Part shown: piece by piece, positions 35,337-49,500 of the stretch
Numbering within the stretch: the first letter of the stretch is position 1
Layout: every line of letters starts with the position of its first letter
Assembly (NCBI GenBank): GCA_037367405.1
Contig: JAZKJV010000611.1
Location: 310,001 to 374,000, forward strand
DNA from: Ottelia alismoides
Taxonomy: Eukaryota; Streptophyta; Magnoliopsida; Alismatales; Hydrocharitaceae
Direction of reading: 5' to 3'
DNA length: 64,000 bases
The notes under the pieces: model-generated
Database searches by the model: none
What the model was told of the DNA's origin: nothing
Seen by the model: only the letters and a program-made list of their open reading frames with translations
Position numbers and translations under genes: made by a program

Positions 35337-37475
35337 GAATGGTGCATGATCTAGAAATGGCTTGAGCCGCGGGTCGTTGATGTTGCCCCTATTCATTTTA
35401 CGTGAGATGTGGTCTTTGACTCACATCTATTGCATCTCATGCCTGATTTTCACTGATCTTCCGACCTGTATAGATCCAGATGTTCATATCATCACATTCT
35501 TTAGTCTCACATCCCGATTGTCATCTTTGATTATGCTATACTTAGGGTGTACTTTACCCTAAGTATAGGGGGGATGTGAGACCTTTGGGTATTTCTTTTG
35601 TTTCGTTCTACCCCTGTTTTTGCTGCCTATACTTAGGGATATTTTATCCTAAGTATAGGGGGAGGTAGACTCTGTACATTCTCCACTCATCTTTTTCCCT
35701 TTGTGTACAGCCTGCTATACTTAGGATTATTTGATCCTAAGTATAGGGGGAAAAGCCGAGATCCTCTTGACTTTCTATTCATCTATTCGTCTTTGCATAT
35801 AGCCTTCCTTTTTCACTTCCCTATACCTAGCACGAGTTATGTCTTCTTCATCGCTCTTGACCCTGAGGACATCGTTCGAGCTAAGTATAGGGGTGTGTGT
35901 ATATATTCCATATATACTTTAGCCATAACTCGTACTTTGTGTGAGTGTGTAAATAAATAGAATGGCTAAAAACCCTAAAAATCACAAAAATTAAAAATTT
36001 TTCATGTACATAATCATTCTTTTATTTGCACATAAATAGCTAGTGTACAAATTATTTCTGTAAAAATGTTTTCAAAAATCTTTTATGTAAAGTTTGTGTA
36101 AATATTTTCTTATCAAAATTATGTACATAGTACAAAATTTTTCCAAAATCTTTTGAAAATCAAAAGTTTGCAAAAATCTCGTATAAATGTGTGTAAATAC
36201 TTTTGCAAAACTTGCACTTCATGCATCATCCATTCATGATTTCAAAACTTTTTTCAAAAATTTTGCAAGTTTGTAAATAAGCATCTTTGTACATATGTAT
36301 ATAGTTTTTCTGGATAATAGTTGACATTTAAAATAGCCTGGAATCAAATTGAGAAATGGAGCTTGATTAAGATCTTAATCCACCTAATTTATAAGAGGAA
36401 CCTTATAGGGCTTAGGTTTAAGGCTTTTCAGGTCCATGGTGACTTAATTCTTTGAGTCCACTAGGCTATGATCACATGTCATCTCAATGAGCCTAAGTAG
36501 AGCACTTAAGAACAACACATGACTCATATAGACAATGGCTTTACTTGGACATCACCACTTTGCACCGAGCTCTCTACGGAAGAGGTGGTGAGGAGGCAGT
36601 CTTCCTTGACTTGGGGTAGCATATGAGGGCAGTACTTCTAGGCGGAACCTCTCTTCTTCTTTTAGTGAAGGAAGTGCATCTCAACTTGGTCTGGTTGCCA
36701 TGAGGTCTAACGACGGGAGTTGTGGGTTGCAATAAAGCTTCAAAAGAGGGATAGTCTATTGGCTCAAGAGGAAAAACTCCTTGTATATATGCTGCATCTG
36801 TATATGTTGTATAGATGTACTTGAAAAAAAATGCAAAAAGAAAATAACTCCAAAAAAGTGGTGGGTCTGATAGAAAATGATAATCCCACTGGAGTATGTA
36901 TGTAGAGTGCAATAAGCAAAGCTTGAGTTCCATGTCCCACCTTATGTAGCTTGCAGCAGGGAGACTTGGCTACACTGGTCGAGCTCCCAAGGATACATGG
37001 CTACACTGGCCATGGTCCATTCTCTTCTTCCCCCTCTTCTTGAGCTGGTCGAACCTGAACTTAGAAGGGAATACCCCACTCCTCGAGGAAAGAGTGGCCA
37101 GATTGAGGTCATAGAGTTACCTTGTTGGGGAGGGTTGTCAAGTTGCCATTTCTGAGGTGGAGAGCTTATACCTCATGCTCACAGGACAAGGAAAGATCCA
37201 TGGTCTTCAGGGTTTGTGTTTGATGACTTGTTCTGATCTGGATCATTGAGGAGTCTTGATTAGAGACTAGTGGAACTTAGAGGCTGTTGAGTTTTAAGCT
37301 TAAGTCCAAATTAGGTTCCGACACATTAATAATCCAAAGATCTGATCGAGCTCCATACCTTAATTTAATGAAGGCAAGTTTAATAATCATCCTTGATCCA
37401 TGTACATTCTTCTCTTTTTCTTTTTCTTTCTTCTTTTTCACTTCTTTTTCAAATAAGTGTTTGCTAAGGGACTAG
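35337..37475 (+). other. Residual interior of element D
   Basis: Begins gaatggtgc, a PBS stub, then about 20 unplaced bases, then text parallel to A from about 20866 onward (tgcccctattcattt). It holds stem-loops at 35536-35573, 35637-35666, 35715-35754 and about 35820-35890, the shared block near 36360-36480, and a minus-strand open frame 36933-36574 that ends with the same conserved stretch as in A. No gag or pol remains. Confidence 0.8.
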
Positions 37476-37495
37476 AAAAGTTAAGTATAGGGGGG
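37476..37495 (+). other. Polypurine tract of element D
   Basis: gaaaagttaagtataggggg directly precedes the 3' LTR, and its core aagtataggggg is the same as the right arm and G run of the upstream stem-loops. Confidence 0.75.
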
Positions 37496-40400
37496 CGATG
37501 AATACTCATTCATCACTCTTTATTCTTATATTTTAGCTACAAAAACCTTTGCAAATGCATGTATATATTTGTAAATATAAATAATTACCAAAAGCATGCA
37601 TGGTGTAAAAAGTAATAATTAGCATGTTTTGTGCAAAAATAAAAGAATAAAGATCAAAAAGAAAAAGAGAAAATATTTATAATAAATATTGAGCGACCTA
37701 ATCCTAAGGGAGGGCTCAGCATGGGCCTGACCGCATAAAAGCCAAAATAGAGGGAGATATGGGCTCATGTGTGTAAATAGACCTGTAAATAAAATAAATA
37801 TATTTTCCTCTAAAAATAGAATAAAAGTGGTTTGTATATATTGTATATATTTGTAAATATAAAAATCAAAACAAAATAGAAAAATTAAAAAGAAAATAAA
37901 AATAGTCACTCGTGTATATATTCATCATGTACATATAACCACACCTATATTTATTTCACCTTGTACATAAATAAAATTAATTTTTATAAAATTTGTATAT
38001 ATTCTACTTTTTATGTTGTGAATAAATAAAATAAAAACCACAAAGACAAAAATAAAATAAAAAGCACAAAATTAAAAACCCAAAAAAACATTGTAAATAT
38101 ACCATGCATATATGTGTATATATCTATTTATTTCACCTTTGTATACAAATAATAAAAATAAAATAAAAATACCCTTTTATTCCTAATTTTATACTATAAA
38201 TAAATAAAATATAAAATAGGAATAAAAATGCACAAAAATAACAAATTAAAAAGGCATATTGTGTAAATACATATGAATAGCATAAAGTGTACATACCCTA
38301 TTTTTATTTCAAAAAATTAATTAAAAATCACCAAAAAATAGAAAAAATTAAAACAAAAATATTTCATGTTTTAAGTTTTTAATAATTCAGCCATTTACTA
38401 TTTTTTATCGATTTTACAAATATTTTCCACGTGGCTGCTTTTCATTGGTCCACGGGGGATTGTTGACCCCCTGGTCAACTCCCCTCTGTGGACCACTTCC
38501 CACGGATCCATTTCGCGGACCCAACTTCCCCCATTTATCCCCTCCAGATCCGATCACCATTCCGCCAAACCCATGGTCCTAATCACTCTCCCATCATCCG
38601 GGAACCTCGCCCGACATTGATCCTAGGGATCCGTGCTCCATTGAGCCGGACCTGAGCCATTCTTCCCGGACCTTCCACCATATAAATACCGAGCTCTGCC
38701 ACCCATTTTCGCATCTTTAGCTCCCCATTCATTCAACTAAGGACCTCCACAGCTACCCTCGAGGTGACAGCTCCCGGTTGGCCGTGTCGTAGAGAGGAGA
38801 GAGTGACCGGACCTCTGATCCGGTGAGCTATCGCCGCCGTGCTCCGCCTGAAGCAGGAGCTCGAGCCCCGGGCCACGACGTCCCGCGAGGCAATGACCCA
38901 GAGCAAGACCAGCTCACGCCCAGTCAACTCATCTGCCCAGGTAGCCGTAGTTGCCTTTCTTTTCGTTTAATTTTCGATTTCGCCCAAATCAGGTCGTCTC
39001 CGACGACCTCTGATTCCGACCACCTTAGACTTAGTCCCGACCATCGGAATTGCTCACCACAGTCGCCTTCCTCCCGCGCACCTTCTCCGCCCCTCCGTTC
39101 AACCCAGCTCGCACAGGAGCTGGGGTTCGAACTCCTTCACTGTCGCATCGCCGGAGTTCGCCCGCACCACCGCACCGTCCACCTTCATCACCGCTAACGG
39201 GGTTGAGGCAGTTTGCCCTCAACCCAGGAGATCTTTGGCTACATTTTGCAGGTCAATCGAGGGCTGTCTGAGGCCCTCCTACTTGAGCATCGGAGCTTCT
39301 CCTCCGCCGGAGTCGACAGAGCTCTCCGGAGCTCCGTTGATTCATCGGAGGCGTTCTACAGACGCGGGGAGCCAAGCCGAAGCTTCTCCGATCATCAGCA
39401 TCCCCCGCAAAGGCCCAGAGCACACGTACTGAGCCGGCGAAGTTCGCCGGCCACCTGTTCCTCTAGGACCTTCAGGCACCGTTCGATCAGCCTCGTAGCT
39501 CCAGTTTCGATCTGAGCCGTTCATCTGAGGAGCCTCTTTCACCGCACGATCTAGGAGGATCTGATCCGAGCCGTTCGATCTTGATGAAGAAGTGCCCTCT
39601 ACCCTCCAACGTTGGATCTACACGTGGCAGCTTCTCAACCGTCGGATCGCGTCAAGGGTTACAGGAGCGAGGCGCCTCCTCTTCTCCACCTTCAGATTTA
39701 CACGTGGCACGCGCTCCGCCCTTGGATCTTAAATAAGGGGTAATTGTCCTTAGGCCCCTCTATTTTTAGTTTTTATTATTTAGTCCTGTAAATATAGAGT
39801 TCAGTTGTTTTATTTCTGGTTTATTTGCACTTTGGACCTGAGATTTATTTTATTTGCATTTATACCCCTACGCATTGTGGACACGTGCTTCGACATGTAA
39901 GTTTTTGGTTTATTTGCAGTGAGGCCCTGATAGTTTCGATGATTGCATTTATACCCCTGTGCGTGTTGAATTTGTGCATGTGCGTTATATTTTTGGGTAA
40001 TTTACAGTAAGGCCCTCGGACTTTTGGTACATGTTACCAATTAGTCCGAGAACTTTACTTTTATTGCAATTAGGTCCCTGTGTGCCTCAGACACGTGCCT
40101 CGCGCCTGACTTCTTAGGATTTTTGCACCGGACCCCCTGGAACTTTTGATATTTACGTACAGGTCCCTTTGCACTATACCTAGGTTTTAATTTTGAATAA
40201 AATATCAAACTCACTCCAAATTCAATGAAAATTGGAAACATGGCTTTTGCCATGTTGTAAAATTTTCTAGAATTTTTGGAGACATTTTTGCTTTTATTTG
40301 ATATTTTTAAAATTTCAAAAACAACCTTTTTCTTTACTGTTTGATTTAAAAATTCACAAAAAATAGTAAAATTCATCTAAAAATTACAAAAAAAATAGCT

Positions 40401-41130
40401 ACTGTGTCTTTTGCTTTGTTTGATTTTCTGACTAATTTTGGTCATTTTTCATTACATACAACTCATAAAAATTTTAAAAAACTACAAATATTATAAAAAT
40501 TCTAATAAATAATTTAAAAATCCAAAAACAATAAATCCAGTTCCCTAATTTTTCTTAAACTTTCTAGTTTACAGGAAAATTACCTCCAGGTGTGTTAAGG
40601 CCCTTTTTGCAATTTAAATTGGCCTTTTACTCCTGACTGGATAATGCCCTCAATTTCTTGCCTTGTTTTATTTTTAGAAAATTAAATAAAAATCATAAAA
40701 ATACCAAAAATTATCCAAAAATAGTAAAAAACATAAAATACATAAAAACATTTTTATTTGAATTTTTGGTTGATTTTTGAGTGCTTTAATAATTGTATGT
40801 GTTTGACTTATTTACTTGTTATCTTAATTTCTTAATTATTTAAAAATCCAAAAAAATATAAAAAGACTAAAAAAACCACCAAAAATACCTTTCTTTTATT
40901 TTATCTTATTTTTGACTACTTCGTAGGCCGCAAGGCCATCACGTGCTCCTTGTGTTCGACCCTGGTCGCTATACCAGGTTAATATAATAACAGGACCGCT
41001 ACTTGATTTTGATTGATTTTATTCGATTTTGGTGGCCTCTTTTTCTCGATTGACACACGAGCGATTGAGGTCGCAACGACCGCATGAGTTATACCTGATC
41101 TACCTCGCTCGCTCGGTTTTCGTGTCATCA
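37496..41130 (+). repeat. 3' LTR of element D
   Basis: About 3.64 kb. The first base is C instead of T (CGATGAAT). It parallels the 5' LTR throughout, with small indels and scattered substitutions, and ends CGTGTCATCA. U3 inverted repeat at about 38447-38494; CCTGGT hairpin near 40960-40980. Confidence 0.9.
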
Positions 41131-41800
41131 GTCGACCCAACCAAGGTAGAAGTAATCTCTAAGCTTGAAACACCTACAACACTAAAGAAAGTTAGGTCTT
41201 TTCTAGGGCATGTCGGTTTCTACAGAAGATTCATTAAAGACTTCAGCAATTGCTTGTCCTTTGACTGAGCTGCTAGGCAAGGAGACTGATTTTATTATTA
41301 ATGACAAAGTTCTCCATGCCTTTAATCATTTGAAAGATCTGATTACTCAAACACATGTCCTACAGCCACTGGATTGGTCTCTTCCATTCGAGAATATGAC
41401 AGATGCTTTCGATTATGTTATTGGGACTGTTTTAGGGCAAAGATAGGGTGGATTACCATTTACGATTCATTATGATAGCAAAAAACTAGATGATTCCTAG
41501 AAAATTACACAGTTATAGAGAAAGAGCTGGTAGCAGTCGTGTTTGCACAAGAGAAGTTCAGATCTCATCTAATTGGATCCAAGGTCATTGTTAACACTGA
41601 TCATTCTATCATCCTATACTTACAGAGCAAGAATGATGCTAAGTCACGATTACTTTGGTGGATCATCCTATACGTTATAAGCCTAAAGTCAAAAATAAAA
41701 GTTCCGCAAGATTGGTCGAAAATATCTTGTCTCCAAGATTTAGATATACCAATTTTGTCAAATATCTTGTCTCCAAGAAAGTTCCGCAAGATTGGTCGAA
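41131..41800 (+). pseudogene. End of RT and RNase H of element C, rearranged
   Basis: Resumes at the codon where D cut in: VRSFLGHVGFYRRFIKDFSN (about 41192), a frameshift shared with F, then VLQPLDWSLPFENMTDAFDY, a TAG at 41444-41446, and EKFRSHLIGSKVIVNTDHSII (about 41545). After about 41670 the RNase H end and the linker are replaced by an interleaved duplication of two short motifs (41701-41738 and 41761-41804), which removes the VADHL segment present in F. Inactive. Confidence 0.85.
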
Positions 41801-43055
41801 AATAAAAGTTGACAAATCCTTGTCTGAGATCCATTTTCACCTGTGGGAGGGCCCATACTTATTCTTGAGGGTGCATATTGCATCTGGATAAGGTGCATTC
41901 CTAGGGAGGAGTACACAAGTGTCCTAGAGCATTGTCACAAGATAGAATCTGGAGGACACCATTCTGGGAAGCGTACGACATCAAATGTTCTTCAATGCGT
42001 CCTTTGGTGGTCGATTCTTTTCAAGGATGCTACTGAATATGTTAAAGGTTGTACTGACAGCTAGAAGGTGGGCGGCACCATCAGTTCTAAGGATACCATG
42101 CCTCTAAAGTATATTCAGATATCAGATGTCTTTTGTGCATGGGGTATCGACTTCATGGGACCATTTCCGAACAGTCAGGGATTTTACATCCTACTAGTCA
42201 TAGATTATGTTAGTCGTTGGGTGGAGGCTATCACGCTCAATCCACAGACAACCACACAGTGTGTCACTTTCTTAAAGATGATATTATCTCCGTTCGGGAT
42301 TTAGAATATTCTCATATCAGATGGGGGAAGCCAATTTATCAATAAAGAAGTAATAAATCTTGTTAAGGAATACATCATTGAACACCATGTCGCATCGCCT
42401 TACTACCCACAGACCAATGGCTTAGCAGAGATTTCACATCGGGAGATAAAGATAATTCTTCAGAAACTTGTACGACCTGATAGGAAGAAATGGTCTCAGT
42501 TTCTTGTCTCACTTCTATGAGCTTACCGTACAGCGTACAAGTCTCCCTCGGGCATGTCTCCGTATCGCTTAGTGTATGGTAAGTCGTAGTATTTTCTCGT
42601 AGAACTCATTCACAAATCTTTGTGGGCAATTAATGTTTGTAACTTGGATTTAGAGAAAGCTAGTCAAACAAAAATTTGATCTGAATAAATTGTTAGAATT
42701 CATATATTATGCGTACGAAAACAACCTTATGTACAAAAAGAAAGTCAAAAGATGGCAAGATAAGCATGTCAGAATAAAGACTTTCAAAACTGATCAGAAG
42801 ATGTGGTTGTTTGACGTAAAGTTAAAGTTATTTCCAGGTAAACTGAAGAGCAAATGGATAGGGATGTTCTTAGCCAGAAATGTGCATGACAATAGTAGTA
42901 TAGTCATATCAGGATTGTCATCAGACGCACAACCATTCATTGTCAACGGGCAGCTGTTGAAGCCATATATAGAGAATGACATTCCGTCCTTCGTTGATTC
43001 AATTCAAGTAGTATTTCAGGAAGAGCTCCCTGAAGAAAAAGGATCATACACATGA
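41801..43055 (+). pseudogene. Integrase of element C
   Basis: Zinc-binding part: HCHKIESGGHHSGKRTT, then CTDS followed by TAG (42062-42064), so the last zinc ligand is lost. The core is well preserved: [13 protein letters not shown] (about 42140), LISDGGSQFIN (about 42310) and NGLAEISHREIK (about 42418) supply D, D and E. The C-terminal part, open from 42690 to 43055, holds VKRWQDKH, LWLFD-like and LSSDAQPFIVNGQLLKPY. Stops lie near 42303, 42520, 42588 and 42680. It is the most complete integrase core here, though not functional. Confidence 0.87.
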
Positions 43056-45327
43056 GCTTCAAAAATAATCTTCTTTTCCTCTTTTGATATATTTTTTATT
43101 TATTTCCTTCTCTCATATATTCATTCATCCCATTCATCTGTGCTATACGTGGGATGACTAGATTCTAAGTATATGGGGATGAGTGATTTGAGTGTTCTTC
43201 ATTATACTCTCGCTTGTCTTATTTCTATACTAAGGGATATTTTACACTAAGTATAGGGGGAGACAAGCCGAATCCTTGATTTATGTGAATTCGAATCCTC
43301 GATCATCCCTGCTTTGTGTACAATCTACGATACTTAGGATTAGTTTATTCTATGTATAGGGACATGATCGACTTCTCGTTCTTTTACTTCAAGTTTTTGT
43401 AGTATAGTCTTTGCTATACTTAGCACGAGTTATGACTTCCTTTACTATTTTTTATCACTATGAGGACATAGTTCGAGCTAAGTATAGGGGATCGTATATA
43501 TGTATATATATATGTTAGCGATAACCCATACATTTGTATTTTTCAATAATATGGAACATTGGGTAAGGGTATACAAATAAATCATCTATAAAGAATAAAC
43601 ACTTTTAAATATATATAAAAAATTTTGAAAAATTGTTCGTAAACAATTGGTTTGGAACTGTTTTGCAAAATGATTTGGAAATTGGTTGTAAAATGTTTTG
43701 AAAAATCTTTTGAATATATTTGAAAAATCCTTATAAAATATTTTCAAACCATTTGAAAATTTATCTCTTTGTACATGTTCGTTAAAAGTTTGCAAAAACT
43801 GTTTGTAAAAATGTTTTTGAAAATTCTTTGTAAAATTATTTGCAAAATAAGTTTTCAAGATGTTTGACAATTTTTTGCAAAAATGTTCTCAAATTATTTT
43901 GAAAACCATGTAGATAATATTCTCGCAAAAATTTTCAAATATAATGTGTACATATTGTATAAAATCTTATAAAAATTTATTTAAAAACTTGTATATATAT
44001 GGTATAAAATTCTTTGTTAATATATGCCAAGTCATTGTGAATTCGCTTACTCTTTTTTTCAATAAAAATTTGTAAAATTCTCTAAAAATCCTCAAATTTT
44101 GAAAATGTTCAAACCCCCTTAAAAGTTTGCAATTTTTTGAAAACTCCACAAAAGTTAAAAACTAGAAAATGTTTCCACACAAAAAATTCTTGCATTGTAT
44201 AAGCATTTTTCTAAATGATTTTGACAATTGGACAAGTCTAAGTAAAATCTGAAGATTGGAGCTTTGTTTAGACCTTAGTTCACTTAATTCCAAAAGAACC
44301 TTATAGGAACTAGAGTTGAGACTTTTCAGGTCGACTAGACTTATTTTTTTAGTCCAGAAGTCGTTGTTCACATGTCGTCTTGTCTGCCTAAGAAGAATAT
44401 TTCGTGATACATGCATGAATCTTGTCGATAGTGACTTAACTTAAACAAATGCACTCTATACTTAGCTCAACACATATAAGGTGGTGGAGGGATGGATTCG
44501 ATGGCATGAGACACACACGAGTGGAAACATCCATCGCTCATACATATACATTATTAGGTCAGTGCACCACGACCTAATATAATTGCGTCGACATCCGAAG
44601 CCAGGATGTTGTGGGTTGCGATAAAGCTTCAAAAGAAGGATAGTCTAGTGGCTCGGGAAGAAAATTCCTAATGTAAATGCTGATGTATATGTACTTTCAA
44701 AAAAAAGTTAGATGAGCACAAATAAAAAAATTCAATTCCTATCGAAGTTATGTACCAATAAGTAAGGCTTATGCTTCAAAGTCAAAGATCAAATGTTAGC
44801 CTGTATCAAGGAGACTTGGCTACACTAGTCAAGCTCCATAGGATATGTAGCTAAACTGGCTACAATCCATTCTCCTCTACCTCCTCTTCTTGAGCCAATT
44901 GCACTTGAACTTAGAAGGGAATTCCCTGCTCCCTGAGGAAAGAGTATCTAGATTGGGGAATTAGGACAACCATGTTGGAAGAGACTGTTTCTTTGCCACT
45001 TCAGATGTGGGGATCTACATTTCAGATTCACTATACAAGTAAGACTCATAGTCATAAAGGTTTGCGTATGAAGCGGCTTGTTTTGACTTGGCTATTGAGA
45101 TGAACTGAACAGAGGATTGTGGGTCTTAAGTGATGTTAAGTTTTAACTCCTATTCCCATTACGATTTTGACAAACTAGCAATCCAAATTTCTGACTAAGA
45201 TCCAAACATTGATTTTATAAAGATACGTTTAAGAATCATAATCATTCCAACTTCTTTATTTTTATTTTCTTTGTTTTCTTTTTAAGCACTCATTTTTAAT
45301 AAGTGTTTGCTAGGGACTAGCACATGT
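43056..45327 (+). other. Post-integrase spacer of element C
   Basis: About 2.3 kb. Four stem-loops with polypurine-like ends (43143-43179, 43225-43261, about 43326-43362, 43414-43490), an AT-rich stretch of repeated tttgaaaa/ttgtaaaa words (43590-44160), the block shared with A and D (about 44270-44400), and the decayed antisense open region (about 45030-44600 on the minus strand). No sense envelope-like frame. Confidence 0.65.
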
Positions 45328-45340
45328 AAGTATGGGGGTC
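45328..45340 (+). other. Polypurine tract of element C
   Basis: aagtatgggggtc stands immediately before TGATGAAT at 45341 and marks the start of the 3' LTR. Confidence 0.7.
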
Positions 45341-46553
45341 TGATGAATCTCCATTTCATCACCTTTATTCTTTTATTGTAGGCTTTAGGTCCCTAGATAA
45401 ACACAAGTAAATACTACTAACTGTCATGAACTAACATCCATTTATTAACCTGTATACAGTGAACAAATACCTTATTTATACCCTAAATAACAGAATAAAT
45501 AAAAGAAAAGAAAAATAAAGGAAATATCGAAGATACTGACTGGCCCTAAACCAAGTCAATCATTGGCTAGGTCGACAAGGAATAAATTAGGAGGAGAGAA
45601 GGGCAAAATAGTGTGCAAAAATATATTGAAAGCCCTAATTATATATTATGTAAATATCTCAAACTTCTTCTATTTTATTAATCATTATACACACCTCAAA
45701 TAAATACGTGTTCAACATGAAACTTGTACATATTAATGCATAGAAAAAAATTATTGGCAAAAATACATCATGCACAAGTGACTCTGTAGACTCAAATGAA
45801 AAAACCATAAATAGAACTTCATTGACTAATATCCTCTCCATATGAGCCCGCATTGAACCAAACTCATTTCCATTGAATTTAAAATTTAATTATCTATCTA
45901 ATGAGGGTGGTTTCATTTTCATCGGAGTTAAGTTGCAAGAATCAGCTATTTGGGGTACATGGGTAGTTGTACAAATTGTATTTTAGGACATATAATTTAT
46001 TGTATATAATTTTTAATCATTCCTTATTTTTAAATAATCGTACATGCTACAACTATTTATTAAAAATACAAATAAAATTTAAAAGAACTTTAAAACAACA
46101 AAAGTATAAATACTAATACATAGGTATATTATGCATATACTATATAAAAATGTATTTTTTTAAGCACATAAATAAATTTATAAAAATCCCATGAAATATG
46201 TAAATATTTATTAAAATACTTTGTAATAAAAAAATATTTAAATTTTGTATTATGTATAAAAACAACTAGATATAAATGTAAATACATAATTTATATAAAT
46301 AAATACCTATATAATAGTGTAGAAATAATTATACGTAATATATTTATAAACATAAATAAAAATCATAATAAATATGTTTATAAAAAAGAAACATTTTTTC
46401 ACATTATAAGGTTTTGTAAATAAAACATATTTCTATTTTATTTTCATATTTTCTTTCTATTTTTATTTTCTTTCACCGTGTAGTGACTTGGGTGGACAAA
46501 TGAGGTCCCTTCTCTTGTTGACCCCGGTCAAATGTTTTCCCCTAGCTGACCAC
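45341..46553 (+). repeat. 3' LTR of element C, first part
   Basis: Starts TGATGAAT-ctcc-ATTTCATCA. It is an LTR of a different subfamily from A: the text after about 45375 differs, but it keeps TTGACC...GGTCAA at about 46518-46531. It is interrupted at 46554 by solo LTR E. ACCAC (46549-46553) and ACGAC (50329-50333) flank that insertion. Confidence 0.75.
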
Positions 46554-49500
46554 TAATGAATCACCAATTCATCATCTTTGTTCTTTTATTTTGGCTTCAA
46601 ATCCTTATTAAAACACATGTAAAAATGTTAATTCTTACTAATTAACATTCTGACATCATTTGTTAATATTGTTTATTTAGCACTTATTTATACCAAAATA
46701 AAAGAATAAAGATGAAAAAGAAAAGAAAAAGAAATAGATATAGACTGAACAAAAACCCTTAGGCCAGGTCAAGCATACAAGGAATAAAGTAGGGGGAGAT
46801 AAGGTCAGTAACTTATAAATATCTCAGAAATTCAAAGTCACTTTGTACATATTCATTATATTTAATTTGCATGTATCTTGTACTATTTTATTCATCATCA
46901 TTTCATCATCAATAGAACTATTTTCTTCTTTAAACTTGTATACTAAAATATTTTTTAAATAATAAAAATAATTGCAAAAAATAATCTGTGTATAGAATAA
47001 ATGGAACAACACTATGAAAAAGTCGTAAAACCATAAATGAAATATCAATATCTACTCCATATGAACTCAAAATGAACGAAACTCTCTTTCATTATGTTTA
47101 GAATAAAATAAACTTTAAAATGAAAGTGGTTTCATTAAATTTGGAGTTAAGATGTGAAAGTCAACTTTTTTGAGTGCAATTGCATATATATGTGTGTGTA
47201 TTGTACTATTTCATATTTTTAAAATATATTATATTTAATGTTTTATACATATTCCATATTATTTATATAAAATATAGATAAAAACATTAAATAACCAAAA
47301 AAATAATATTATTTATTACTTAAGTATAATATACCTATAATGTGCTTATATGTATTTATTTATTGCACTAAATAAAGTCATAAAAATAAAATAAAAATGT
47401 ATTTGTAATACTTAAATGATTGTATAAATAAATAAAAATATAAAATATGATGTATATTTGTAGAATTTAATAATTAAAAATAAGTATATATTTTATGTAG
47501 GTAATTTATACCTATAAATATCTACATTTAAATAATTTAACTTAACAAATGATTTCGTTTAATATATTAAAACTAAAAATAGTTTATTAAATTATAACAA
47601 AAATTATTTTAACAATTTTAAATTTTAGATTGTTTTCTAATTTAATTTTATTATTGTTTATTTAATTCTGCTATATTGTTGTTTTCCCTATTTTGTCTTA
47701 TTCCAGGTCACGTGTGATTGGTCCACATGGGATTGTTGACCGCTCGATCAACTCCCCCACTCTTCTCTTGACCCAGAATCCATTTCGCCAACCCGATCCT
47801 ATCTCCCAATTCTCCCACCCAATTCTTAGGTCAAATTACGTTATTTTCTTCACCGATTAGCATCCGTGGATCATAGATCCACGCTTGATCCTTCTTCCAT
47901 CGATTTCATCTCGGTTGACATGTGTTCTTCCTGTTCAAAATTTTGCCCCCACTAGCATATAAAATCCATCTGGAACCCTTATTCTTACGATCTTTGGTCA
48001 TCTTCTTCTTCTCCAGTGAGATCTGTAGCTCTGTGTGAGTGACGAGCGTATTTAGATTCATTGCGGTGAGGAAAGATTGCGAGTTGATCTCCGATCTGAC
48101 ATACTCTGATATGATCTGCCCTTAGCAAAGCCCATCCTCTAGCACCACCGATCCATCAAGTAAAAGACCCGAGGATCCTAGATCGTCTGCCCAGACAACC
48201 CCCTTCACCAGTTAACATTAGCTTAATTTTGATTTCACGTTTCTTTTCGTACGATCTTTAGATCTGCAGTAGTATGTTCATTTAAGCCTTCAACCACCAT
48301 GATTGGAGGTCATTCACCTTCAATTCATTTCTGATCCGATCACCGATCATCTCATCTCAATCAACATGCTTATTCAAACCTTCTTCCTGCAACCTTCCCT
48401 CTCGATCAGATCATCAGATCATATCTGAGATACTGATCTCAAACCCTCATGCACAAAAATCATATTCACCCATTCACCTAATGTTTTCTATGACATAACT
48501 TGTGGCTAAGGTCATGGAGGTTTCGAGCAACATCTAACCACTTGCAGGTGCCTGAAGCATCCTCTCGGAACTCGATCGAGGTCATCAACAACCATTCGTA
48601 GCACACTTACGAACTTCATTTCAAGGCCTCTAAGAAGTGAGATCTAGATCATATTTTCATGTCAGATCGACACAGATCCATTGCAGAAATAGGTTGAGCA
48701 TTTCAGAGCTCTGATCCAAGCTTCAACGATGAAGAGTGAAGTGATTGAAGTTCACCCAACACCGCATTCTTCAGTGTTCTTCCACATCACTCCAGATCCG
48801 TACGATCAAGTGGAGAGCCTCAAGATCTGATCTGAGCACAAGGATCATGCCCAAATTTCAGCCATATGATTAGATCCGTAGATCCGATCTCACCCACTCA
48901 TTGCTTCAGATGCATCACGTGCTTTGCACAAGTCGTTGGTGAATTGTGTGCCTTTCCTCCTTCATTTTCCATTATTTGCAATTACATCTTTTTTTGTAAA
49001 TAAAAATGTAGAATAATAGCATAAAGGTCCTGTTAGTTTTTTTACTTATTAGTCCTTTTCATATGAACTCATGTGCATGCCTACGTGTTTTGTGTATCTT
49101 TTGCATACTTTATCTTAGACTATTTACTTGCTAATAAATTATAGAATATTTTCTTTTAATTGTAATAGCATTCCTGTATATGTTGTGCGCTTGATTGTAC
49201 ACGTGATTACTCTGGTTAATTTGCACAATTGCCTTGGATTTCATTAATGGTTAATTGTTGATATGTAATTTCTTATTAGTTACAAGTAGGTCCTTATATT
49301 TCTATATTAATTTCTTTGTGTATATTGCTTTGTTTAATTAGTCTAATTACTCTATAAAATCCACAAAAATTCCATTAATCTCATCGTAACTTGTTTTGAC
49401 TCATATAATTTTGTTTTGCAAAATTAATGTATTGATATTTAAAAAATAAAAATCATCATTCATTTCACTGTTTTGATATTAAAAGTTCATAAAAAATTGA

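Larger units (their letters stand above)
31687..41130 (+). mobile_element. Element D: Athila-like deletion derivative with full LTRs
   Basis: About 9.4 kb, of which some 7.3 kb are the two LTRs (31687-35336 and 37496-41130). The interior is only about 2.16 kb: a stub of PBS, then text homologous to the post-integrase spacer of A. Gag and pol are absent. The LTRs differ at few positions where I compared them, so it is probably the youngest dated insertion here. Flanks GTCAG (31682-31686) and GTCGA (41131-41135) are an imperfect target duplication; uninterrupted F reads gtcga at this place. Confidence 0.9.

Noticed and set aside
35340..35360. A working primer-binding site in element D
   Set aside because: Only tggtgc remains before unrelated text, too short to count as a functional site.
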